In this document: in pieces, positions 38,701-50,700 of the stretch | Layout of the letters: the number at the start of each line of letters is the position of its first letter | How positions within the stretch are numbered: position 1 is the first letter of the stretch | Origin: Pachyseris speciosa | Taxonomy: Eukaryota; Cnidaria; Anthozoa; Scleractinia; Pachyseridae | Reading direction: 5' to 3' | Assembly (NCBI GenBank): GCA_016490735.1 | Contig: JAEMWC010000037.1 | Location: forward strand, 192,501 to 256,500 | DNA length: 64,000 nt | Notes under the pieces: model-generated | Told to the model about the DNA's origin: nothing | Database searches by the model: none | What the model saw: only the letters and a program-made list of their open reading frames with translations | Made by a program: the position numbers and the translations under genes

Positions 38701-41700
38701 AAAAAATGTTGTACGCCCCCCTCCTCCGCTGGTACATTGACAATGAAGTGGAGATCACAGCCCTTCACCGAACAATCAATTACAGACTGAAGAAGATTTT
38801 CACCTGGTTCATTGAGCATGTGATGGCGGCGCACTGAACAGGGGATGTGGACAAGAGCAAAGCCTTGTTGGCGGATGTGTTCAAACTATTGGGGAACAGC
38901 GTGTATGGGAAGATGATTGAAGCCTTGGAGAGGCCAACGTCATCTACACATCATCTACACGAAGGATGAAAAGGTTGTTAACAGAGCATTGCGAAGCTCC
39001 TTCTTCTCTGGCCTCGACGAAATCGGGGTGGCATATGAGCTGGAAAGCCGAAAGCCGAGGATCACGATCCGAAGGCCGTTCCAGGTTGGCATCGCAGTGT
39101 GCCATCTGGCCAAGCTCCAAATGCTCGAGTTTTACTACGACTTCCTGGACAAGTTCATGGACCGCCTCGACTTCGAGCTGATCCAGATGGACATGGACAG
39201 CAACTACATGGCAATCTCTTCCACAAAGTTGGAAGACATTGTCAAGCCGGAGATGAGGGCCAAGTTTGAGGTGGAAAAGAAGCAGTGGCTCGCTTGGGAC
39301 AAGTGGAGCAGCCGCACCCCAGGGTTGTTCAAGCTGGAGTGCGAGGGTCATCGAATGATCACGCTCTCGAAGTGTTATTTCGTGGACGCCGACAGTGGCA
39401 AAAGCAAGTTCAGCACAAAAGGGATGAACCAGAGGCAAAACGTCATCAGTTGGGATCGTTTCAAGGCGGCACTCGAGGGGCACAAAGACATGGCGACAAA
39501 CACAGGCTTCCGCATGAGAGATGAGCAGATGGTGACTTGCGTGTAGCAGAAGCTGGGTCTAAGTGCATACTACGACAAATGGTGGGTGCTGCCGGATGGC
39601 ATTCACACTGAGCCAATTGAATATCACATCCCCAGCCCTTAACCAGGCTTGGTTGGGTGTAACTCGGTGTTTGGGGTGACAACCATCAACTCTTCCCAAA
39701 CAAAGTTGCATTTCAGCCCATCAGTCCCCCCCCCCCCCCCCAGCGTCTCAGGATGGGAAATCCAATACAGGACAGGTTGGCCCGGTTTCACCATGACCCT
39801 TTCAACCTCGAACACTTTCAAAGACCAAACCAGATCTGTGGCCCTTCTCACACCACCTTCCAACTCACCAGGTTGGAACAGATAGCAAACTTCAACGCCA
39901 AGGGGGAGCATTTTTTCAGCCGCGCCAACAGGTCTGTAATACGGAGTTGCTGGCTGGGCAAAAACAGATTGTTTTAGGATTGCATCTGCGGGCTTCAATC
40001 CTGTCAGCCACGTGGTCTGGTTGTTGAGAGCAGCAACAACCCTTGGAAGCCTGGCCACCCACGCAACAGACCACGCCCCCTCCGGCAGCCGCATTTCGAC
40101 TGCATACTGGTGCCCAGACGCTCAGCCAGAGTGTGGTTGAAACGTTCCACAATCGCCTGGTCGTGGTGCAGTTCCACATGTCCACAGCGAATGCCTGTTC
40201 CATGTGCCTCCATTACTCTGGAAACAGCTCCCATGAACTCATGCCCCGGATCCACCTGCAGCAGCTTTGGCCATTTGAGAGGGCCATGCTTGTAAATCCT
40301 TTCAAAGGCCCGCACCACCTTGTCAGAATTTTTTGTGGTCAGAGTTGGCTTCTTTGAAGCGGCTGGCCACATCGACCACAGTCAGCGTGTATTTAAAACT
40401 TTTGTGCCACACCTTGTCGTGCGGCATGAAGAGCAGGTTGGCTTGGTGCACGGCATTGGGTGTTGGCACGTCAAACTTCAGCCGGGGAATGTGTCGTGGT
40501 GCGGGAAGAAAGATCTGCCAAAGAGCCTGCTTTTCCAACCACTGTTTGGTCACAGTTTCCGAAACTTTTGCGGCTTGGGCCAGTTTTTTCACTGCGGCAA
40601 GCCCTTTCCAATAACCTTCAGGGCTGTAGTAAATTTTTGAAAGGCATTTTTCCTGCTTCAAGGCAGGAGTTTTTTGGGCAGGATTTTCCATTGGACCTAT
40701 AAAACAGTGGAAAAGATTGCATCCACAAGGATGTGCTGTAGGAAATCAATGGTTGGAGGACATTGAGAAGTTTGAACTCGTGTGTCACAGCTGTCAAAAG
40801 GTTGAGGAGCTCGGCACCCCAACCAAAACTAGGGAGGAGGTGGGGTGGCCAGCCAACCCTGTTTTACCCCCCCCCCCCACCTTCGCAAAATTCTCAATAA
40901 ACAGAATATTCAATGTGACCAACACCATTTTGGATGGTGGGTGTGAACTTTGCGACCCGTCTTGGTGGAAGTTCTTGGGAAGCCTCATCTGTGATTTCAG
41001 GGAGTTTCTCAATCCCAGGTCGGTGAATTTTGTTTGGTTTTTGTATGATTACTTTCAAGCAGTTCCAGAAGAAGCTTGGCCGCGCAAAAAAGAAATTCTC
41101 GTGCACCTCTTTCCTGCCGTCAAAAAATACACCCAGCAACACGTCGCCGGGAGAAAGAAAGGTTCGACAAATGGTGGTGGGACTTGAATCAATCAACGTG
41201 ATCGTGGCCTTCACTCCGCGACGAAATGTTTGGCATAATTCGCATGGATTTTTTCGGGGATTTCCATGCAACGGTCGCTGACAAAGTCATTGACCATTTT
41301 CAGCTTGTCAAGAAAGGCTTTTTCGTCGAATTCCTGGATCGCGTCAACAATTTTTTTTGTACTCAACCCCGGCGAAGTCGCCTTGGCTGAAACCAGTCAG
41401 AGTAGCAAAGACAGTGGGATTCAGGGTGATGCCCCAGCAATCGCAGAAGTGATGACGGCCTTGCCAGCCACAATGTTGCAAAACAAGTTTTTTCTCTGAA
41501 AGCTGTGAAAAAGCTTGTAGCCCCAATGTTTCTTGATAGGGCTGGGTCGACGTGGTTGAAGTCGAAAACGGTGCACTGGGGAACAGCGCTGGCCATTTAT
41601 GTTAAAAAGGAAAAAATTTCGTCCCACAACGAACTCGACGACCAGCCTTGCCATATTATTTCGGCCAAGGTTTGAAGTTTTGAAACTTATAGAGGAAAAG

Positions 41701-44700
41701 CCATTGGGTAACCAATACGTCGCCCCTGATGAGTTGGGTTGTGCTACCCACACTTGCTCTTTTTGTCGAACATTGAAGATGTGGTGGGGTAACACATGCC
41801 CCCTCACAACAGCATAAACAACCAAGGCGAGACCGCCGAGGAGGGGGTTGTTGCCTGGAAAGGCTGGCTATACGTGAAAAGAAGGTAAATGGGGCCCAAA
41901 ACTGGGGCATGGAGAAAACATCTTTTGCTGATGTGCCAGTAAGAAGGGCGCTTTCTATCTTACAAACCATTCCAGGCCAAACCACAGGGCGGAGGGGCCC
42001 ATCTCTGTACACAAATAAGGGAGTGTTCCCTTCTGTTACCCTTTGCCCATGTTCAACGCATTTTGCATTCTCATTCCGTGGATGCTCGAGCTGAACAATG
42101 GGCGGTCATTGTTGTAAACCCAGTTGTCATTCAAATTCAAATTTCCACCCAATTTTGGTTCAAGAATCAAATAACTATTCATGTTCAAGTCATTCATCAT
42201 TGTCATCTGCCTGTTTGTTCCACCAAACAATGCTGCATTTTCATTGATGACATATTTGCCATTCAAAGACAAGTTGGTCCCCAATGTTGGTTCAAAAGAA
42301 GCTCACCATTCATATTCAAAGGGGTTTGCATGGTCATCATTCCACCCTCTTCAGTCCAAACCGTGTCGAAGATACCCAAGCCACGCTGGAAACGTAGCCA
42401 GAAACCCCATAAACAATGAGGTGGCCGTGCAGATCCAAATAAATGTAGTTGGGGGTGCTGTCGCCCCATGGGTGGAACTGAATGAGTTGGTGGGTTGGTG
42501 CTGCTGAAGGTTCACGTGGTTTGGCTCGTGATGGAAATGATGGTGGCACTCACCCTCATGGACACATTTTTCATTTCCAGTGGAAAGAACTCAACCACAA
42601 ACGTGTAATACCCTTTCAGCAGTGGAAAGAGATTGAAACCAATCTGCGAGCAGTAATCATTGCTGCCCATGTCTTTGGTGAGAGTGAACTCATAGGCATT
42701 TTTGTTAACACGATGTTGGGAGGCGACAAAGTTGAATATCCCAGTGATCGTTATGTTGTTTTCGGATGAGGACTCATCCGAATCATCCATGAGGTAGCTG
42801 AACGGGATTTTTTTCCTGCTGGACTGAGAAAGGCATGAATTGTGCACATAATGTTGGTTGTCCCCAATGTTGGTTGCAAAAGAAGCTCACCATTCATATT
42901 CAAAGGGGTTTGCATGGTGATCATTCCACCCTCTTCAGTCCAAACTGTGTTGAAGACACCTGAGTCCTCGCTGGAAACGTAGCCAGAAACCCCATAAACA
43001 ATGAGGTGACCCGTGGTTGAGCCAGAAGTTGAGCTGTGCCGATCCAAATAAATGTAGTTGGGGGTGCTGTCGCTCCACTGGTGGAACTGAATGAGGGTTT
43101 TTGTGTATGGCGGGTTGGTGCTGCTGAAGGTTCGTGTGGTTTGGCTCGTGATGGAAATGATGGTGGCGCTTGCCCTCACGGACACATTTTTCATTTCCAG
43201 CGGAAAGAACTCAACCACAAACGTGTAATACCCTTTCAGCAGTGGAAAGAGATTGAAACCAATCTGCGAGCGGTAATCATTGCTGCCCATGTCTTTGGTG
43301 AGAGTGAACTCATGGGCATTTTTGTTAACCCAATGTTGGGAGGCGGCGAAGTTGAATATCCCAGTGATCGTTATGTTGTTTTCGGATGAGAACTCATCTG
43401 AATCATTGATGAGGTAGCTGAATGGGGTTTTTTTGCCTGCTGGACTGAGAAAGGTGTGAATGGTCCACATAATCCTTTGTCACCGCGTTCGTTTCGTCAA
43501 CCAGCTTTTTGAGAGTGGTGATTTTGTGGCCCCCCATGTCAATATTGCTGACCATTGGCGAGTTCCCATCAATTTTCAAAAAATCCCTTGTCACAACACC
43601 TACCTGGCCCTGTGGGCCTTGCAGGCCTCTGAGCCCTTGAATCCCGCGTGGACCTTCTGCACCACGAGGCCTGGCATCACCTTTGTCTCCTTTATCGCCC
43701 ATGTCGCCTTTGTCCCCTTTGCCCCCACATCTCCACAGTCGCCTTTCAGGCCTTGTGGGCCTGTGGGCCCTCAGGTGCCAGTTGGCCCATGTGGGCCTTC
43801 TTCCCCATGAGGGCCTTGAGGCCCGTGCGGGCCAATGGGCCCCTGTGGGCCCACAGGGCCTTGCAGGCCAGGATCACCTTTGGGCCCATGTGGGCCCGGC
43901 GGCCCAGCAGGTCCTGGGGTTCCTGGGGCCGCGCTTTTTGGTGCTACACTTTCTGGATTGCTGAACGCCCCCATTCCCACTTGGCAGTTTATATTTCTTT
44001 GTCGAAATTTCTTTGTCGAAAGTTTTTTTCATTAATTTCCTGGGTTTGTCGTAGTAAAAGAAGGAAAACTTCTTGTCTGTGGTGCAGTCCAGCAGGTCGT
44101 GGTCAACCCCAGCTCGTCGGTGATTTGTTTGTTCTCCCTGGGGAGGAAGCAGAAAAGGCAGAAATGGCTGCAGTTATCTCGGATGTTTTTGGGAACCTTG
44201 TAGTAGGTTTGGGTCAGGTAAATGATGCTGCAGTTTCTATGCTGGCCGTTGATGAAATAGTTGATGATGTCGTTCTGGTTTTTTTCGCAAACCAGATCAT
44301 CAAACACAACGATTTTTTGGTTGTCGGTTGGCAGTTCTTCAAGGGGAACGATTTCGTTGCTGGCGGCCTCAATGACAGGGTAACCTACCTTGGGGTCGAT
44401 GTTTTCAGCAAAGTCCTGAAGCAGCACCTGGTACTTGTTTTGGTGGAGATTCTTGGAAAAAAGAAAAACTTTGTCGAACTCCAACAGCTTGTAGAGCATG
44501 TGCAGCAGGATGTTGGTTTTCCCAGAATTGCTTGGCCCAAAAATTAACATCCAAAAAACATCCGCAGGCATGGCTAGGTGCCCCTGCATGAAGCCATTTG
44601 CGGCAGAAAAGTCGGGATCATAATTGGGAATTTTAATTCTCCCTATATAAAACAAGCGACCATCATGTCAGTGCAAAAGTGGCGGCAACGGGCTGAGACC

Positions 44701-47700
44701 GCAGCCAAACTTGAAGCGCAGGAGCAAGAAATCCACCAAAAATTCAAAACAAACCGAATCACCAAGGAGTTTGGCCAGGTTGAAGCCAAAAAACTTTTCA
44801 AGCCAACCCAGTTGGACAGGAATGCTGTAGGCAAAGCGCAAGAGCTGGGGGTCTGGGACGAACTACGAAATGGACGAGTTTGACCAAGTCAACCCGTTTG
44901 GTTGGGAGGATTTCAGGCTGGAGGCCCCAACCCCTCCTCCATCACCACCATTGGTGGAAGAGGAAGAACCTACCTTTGAGTGGGAAAGTGATGTTGGGCA
45001 TACCCCACGGCCAACGTGGGGAAAACCAGAGGCACCAAGCTTTCTCAGCAACACCAATGAATCGGATGCTTTGCGAACAGCCAAACAGCATATAACGCAA
45101 TACAGGGATGACCCCCAGTGCCAAGTGAAAAAAGAAAGCATCCCTATTTTACGGTTTCACAGTGACAGATCTCCAAAACTTTGTGTCTGAAGTGGAAGAC
45201 CAAAGAAGGGGATGGCGGCGGGAGGTTTCGCCACAGCAGCTTCAAGGAGGGAAAAGGATGTTGAAACCGACTCCCCCAAAAAAGACGAGAGCCAGCGCCT
45301 GTTCATCTTGGGAACAAGCTATTCTGGCCCGCTGCCCCTCAATCAGGGGACCAGAAGATGAGGAATTTGCCGAACAGGAGTGGGAAATGGAAGGTTCTGG
45401 CTTTGGGGCCACCACTGAAAAGATGATCGACCAGTTATATGTGATGCTTGGTTCGATCAAAGCCAGCAATACTGCAACAAAACTTCAGGCCCAGGTTGTT
45501 TCTTTGCTTCCAAAACTTGTCAAACAGGGTATTTTGAATGAGTTTCAAAGACATTATATAGCATGATGACTACCTTCAACCTGTTGCTCGACTCACGCCT
45601 TGTGAAGCTGCAGAACAACAGGGGCGACCAAAAGCCCCACAATTTCAGAATCTTCTTCAATCCACCGATTGAGCTGGACTCAGGGAAAAATTACAAAACG
45701 GCGTTGAACTGGCCGATAACCATGAGCCACTTGTGCTTGTGATACAATATGGCGGAAGCTTAAGGGAACAACAAACTGAAGTGAAGGAAAAAAACGGTGA
45801 TTGACAAACTTTGACTTTTCCTGATGGGATGTATGATTACACCACCATCAACCGTTTCTTGCAGGCTCATATGGGTTCATTGATCCGACGGCCGCAAACA
45901 AAGAGCGCATCTTCAATTTGTATTTCGACTTCACCATTTACTGGGTTGTGTTTTTGGTGGCAAAGGATTTCAAAATCAACCTCTCCATCGGGGTGTTTGC
46001 CAGTTTGCTTGGATTTGAGAAAAAGATTCTGAAAGACGGTACCAATTTCATTGGAGATGTGATTCCAGACATCACCCAGAGCGTCGACTGGGTTTTCATT
46101 CATTGCGATCTGATAACGCAGCGGTCAATGATGTGGCAAGCGAAGTTTTGTACAGCTTGTCCACCACAGATCTCCGGGTCAGTTACCCCTTTCATGCAGA
46201 ACCTCGTCGACTTGAGTTTCACCCTGTCAACAAAACCCGGATTGATTCTGTGGGAATTCGGGTAACAGATGCGCAACAATGCCCTCGACCTCAACGGAGT
46301 TGATGTGGCTTTAAGCCTCATGCTCGAAGAAGAATAATTCTTTCCCAAATATAGAGTGCTTCCACTGGAAGAATGAACTCCCCAAGTGAGGGGACGAAGT
46401 TTTTTGACGAGCGCACTGGTTGTTATCGTTACAAACACAAAGGGTCGGGGGTGGTCCGTGACACCCTCATGGCAATTGGTAAGGTGTTCAAAAAGAAGGC
46501 GACTGAGGCCACGAAAAAAACCACCAAGATCGCGGCCGAAAAGGCGAGCCAAAAACTTGATGAAGTTGTGGCTGAAAAGGGGTCGAAGAAAATTCAACAA
46601 ATCTTGCGAAAACACTGCCCCGCTGCTCAGCCCATCCGAAAAATGCCCGCCTCAAGTCGGGAATCAGATGCGATGATGAAACTGAGCCACATTTTGGCCA
46701 ACCAACTTTGAATTTTTTCCCCAACAATATACCGGCAATGTTCAGGGCCTCGCGCTCGAAAAGGTGGATTACGAGCAGGTCCATTTGGAAACCCTGCTGA
46801 CTCTTCCGGGGAATGGCCAGCGACAACCCCAAAACTGGAATGAAGTTTTCTTTGAAAGACAGGGATGTTGTCCGCGAGTGGCACAACGCCTATTTCCGCA
46901 TTGAGTACAAATTCCAGATTCTTGCAGATGGTGGTAATGTTGCTGCTGACTCCCAGTCGGTCCCAGTCAACAGCTCCTCGCTGATCAAAAACATGTCCGT
47001 GAAATCCGCGGGGAAAACAGTTTACACAGCCAATGACATCCACAAAGTGATCTTCATTAAAAACTTGGTTGAGTATTCTGACGATTATGCCAAAACTGTG
47101 GCAAAAGAAGAGTTTTGGTATCTCAACAGCGACACCACAATTGTGACGGATGGCAATGCAACAAATCAAGGAATCTGAGCTTGCGCTCTTCTTTCGCAGG
47201 GCAGCAGAACGGTCAAAACCATCATCCCCCTTAACCGCTACTCGTTTTTTTGAGAGCTTTCAGACAAACTCTTGTCCCCGATGCAACTCTTGTTCGAAGT
47301 CAAGCTGCAGGATGATGCTGAAATGCTCTTTCAAGGCGACGATACTGGGCGGCGAATTGTTGTCACCAACTTTGAGTTGTGGGTTTGAAAACTGCAGCTG
47401 TCCCCAGCAGGACAAATGCTTGTCAACAAAAATTTCCTGAAGCCAATCCAATGGCACTACTTGCAAGAAACATTGGTCCCCAGCATTAGTCGTGGGGATG
47501 CTGGTGGGCAATAACAAATTTCCCCTTGTGTGAAAAATGCCAAACACATCTTTGTTTTCTTTCAACAAAAGCAGAAACAAAACAACCAGAGATTCATCCC
47601 CTATGCCTTTGACACATTCAACCTCCATGGGGACAACTCAGCAAAATTGGTCACCTGCCGCCTCAACTACGGGACAAACTTTTACCCCGAATTGGATTAT

Positions 47701-50700
47701 GAAGGTGATGACGAAACTCGAATCTGCCGCGATCTGATCAACTACAGATACAGGAAAAACGATTACAACACAGGGACTCAGCTGAATGTGGCCAACTACT
47801 TGAAGCTTTACCCTTTCATTTACTTTGACCTCAGAGCAACCCCCGACAGCATTTTGCATTTCCGGTTGAATGAAGCCGCCACGGCCCAGGATTACACCAT
47901 CTTCGCCACTGTCCTGAATGAGGAAGAACTTGTGATCAAACAAATTGGAAATGAGCTGGTTGTGGCTTGAACCTGGGATGAAAAAATTGTTTCTCTTAAT
48001 ATAAGATGGTGACGGTGTATCATCGGTTCAAGCTTGCACTGACTGACGGGCAAAAGAAAAGCCTCCAAAAAGCTTGCCGAAAAAGTGGCAGTGACTTTGC
48101 GGGTCAAACCCGTACAAATTGGGCACGGTGATGACCTCCTCCTGACTGCCACCCAAATCAACTGAATGAAAAGGGCCGCCAGCAAAAAGCACGGTGCCGA
48201 TGTGAAAATGAGTAAGACGAAGATCAGCAAAACTGCACAGCGTGGCGGCAGCCTTTTTTCCACGGTGCTTGGTTTGGCCCAACCTTTGCTTGTGCCCACA
48301 GCAAAAGCTTAGGCAACTGCGGGGCTCAGCTTCGGCGCGGAAAAAGCTTTGAAAAAGATTTTTTGGAAATGGGTTTGGCCCATAGGAGGTGCAGTTGTAC
48401 AAACTCACTCAAATGCTGTCCCCCAACCAGAAAAAAACAATTGAAAAATATCTTGCCGGCAAGGGCATGGTCAGTGGGGGTGTGGCCGTGCAATATGGGG
48501 GGTTTCTTGGCATGTTGGCTTCCCTTGGCATTCCTTTGGCCATTGACCTTGTCAAAAAGATGTTGGGTAGTGGAATGCAATTGCGGTCGCGCTGTTCAGC
48601 ACTCCCTCGTCTGCCTCCACCCCCTCCTCCACCCTTCTGGGGTCAGTGGGAAGACTGGGAATGCCCGATGGTCAGTCGGGAAAAAAATTAAGTTCAGGGA
48701 TGTGCCCCTTTCCAACATTGACCTAATCTATTGGTGCGAATATCTCGGCATCCCACTCAAGGGCATCTTCTCGCGCAAAGAGGCCAAGCCCCTGCACCAT
48801 TCACCCCCTGCATCATCAACCTGGATTATTTCGGAGGTTTGGGTACACATTGGATTTGTTGTTGGAAGGGAAAGGACATGGAGTACTTTGACTCCTTCAG
48901 GCTGCCTCCCCAAATGAGTGGGAGCAGGAAATACAAAAGTTGGGCCACAAAACTTTTCTTCGCAACGACAACCAAATCCAGTGGATTGGAAGTATGAGGT
49001 GTGGATACGTCTGTCTGCTTTTCCTCAATGAATGCAACAAAGGCACAAGTTTCAAAGACATTCTCAAAATGTTTTCTCCTGATGTGCATCACAACGAGCC
49101 GGTTGTGAAAAATTATTTCCTGAGTATAGCGTGACCATGGAATTGTATTCGTAAAAGACAGGCGCAAAATCCCGAATGTGCCTGGGTCAGAAAAGGTTGT
49201 CGTGACCAAAAACAAACAGAGAATAGCAAAGGCAAAGTGCACGGTTTGCGGCATAACAAAAACCCGCTTCTTGCCGGGAAACTGACAGAGCCCTCTCAAG
49301 CAGAGGGCGCTGGTGTTTTGACTGACCTTGCAGGCACTGCGCTCAACTTCACTTTGCAGCATGGGATTCCATATCTCGTGAAAAAGGGGGTGGAAATGGG
49401 GAGGTATTACGCCTCGGAGGCGATGCACAACAAACAGCTGCAGATAAAGGCCATCAACTACGGACTGCGCAAGGCCACCCCGGTTGTGGAAAAGGTCGGG
49501 AGCAAGCTTCTGGACCAGCTTTCTACAAAGGTGCACCCCAACATCTGTCACAAAACTGACAGACCCGACCTTGACAGAAGAGGCCTTCCTGTCCCCTTTC
49601 CCTTCGTCAATTTCAAAAAACTGTGGAATGTCATCTCCGACCCCAAGCTTTTCAAAGGCCTGAAGTTTCTGCGAAAGAGGGGCGCGCGATGGTGGCTGAA
49701 TACAAATTCCAATACGCGGACTACAAGCAGCAGGGTGGCACCCGCAGCTACAGCTCGTGGATAAAGTGGACAGGCTACGGGAGAGGGCTCGTTGGCGTTG
49801 GTCTTGGGGATTTCGTCGACCCCCACTTCATTTCGCAGGGTGTGTTGGTCCCCAAGTTTGCAAACCAACCCGAAGTTTTTGAAGGCCTTTGCCAAAGCAG
49901 TTCCCAACCACCATAGTTCTCAAGAAAACAATGCACAATTATTATGGCTCGGAGGTGGACATCCATGAATTGATTGGGAAACAGCCAGTGCCGAAAAAAG
50001 GTTGGACCCTCCGCGGGCATCACTACACCGGACCTTACAACCCCCTGTCCAGTCAGCTGACCTTCGACCCCGAAACTGGTGAAATCCTGCAAGTTTTTCA
50101 AAAACCAAGTGGTTCAACGGATGCAGTAGCAATGCAGCATGATGCTGATTACAGAAGTTGAGATTTTCGCGCAAAGAAGTACGGATAGGACGAAAAAAAT
50201 GCAAGCATGTTGCCAACTGAAAAATGGTAAAGGCTCTCGACGTGATTCCGAAGGGACAACGACAGAGGGGCCACTTTGTGGCACGCAATGCGATTGATAT
50301 AAACAAAAACTTGGTCTGGGGGTATGATTTCGATCAATACCCATCAGAACTCCTCTTGGACAGCTTCCTCGAGAGTTTTTCGGGGGGCAAATAATTGACC
50401 TGCAAAGGACACCACGATCCAACACAGTGTGAACATTGGTGCAACAGCCACGGGTATACATAATCCATGACCCACTTTTGTTCAATATTCTCAACTCAAC
50501 AACACCCATTTCGCCTGCATGTGGAACATTTAACACAGCTGGTTATTGCGGTGTAGCAGTTTTCGATTTCACAAAATGGGGCAGCGTCGAAATACGTGAA
50601 TAACTCACTATGTAGTTCGTCCCAACCCGCTCTTTATTTGTCCTACAATTTTGTTTCAACAACAGAGTTGAGTTTTTCTTCCCTCAACTCTGGCGGAAGT

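Noticed and set aside
38944..39483. 179-aa minus-strand ORF over PolB
   Set aside because: Shadow of the plus-strand PolB C-terminal region, which has motif C in the other strand.
43648..44547. 299-aa plus-strand ORF
   Set aside because: It is the antisense of the collagen-like and ATPase genes; GC-rich Gly-X-Y coding leaves the opposite strand open.
48826..49551. 241-aa minus-strand ORF
   Set aside because: It is antisense to the adenain protease, whose His-Asp-Cys motifs are on the plus strand.
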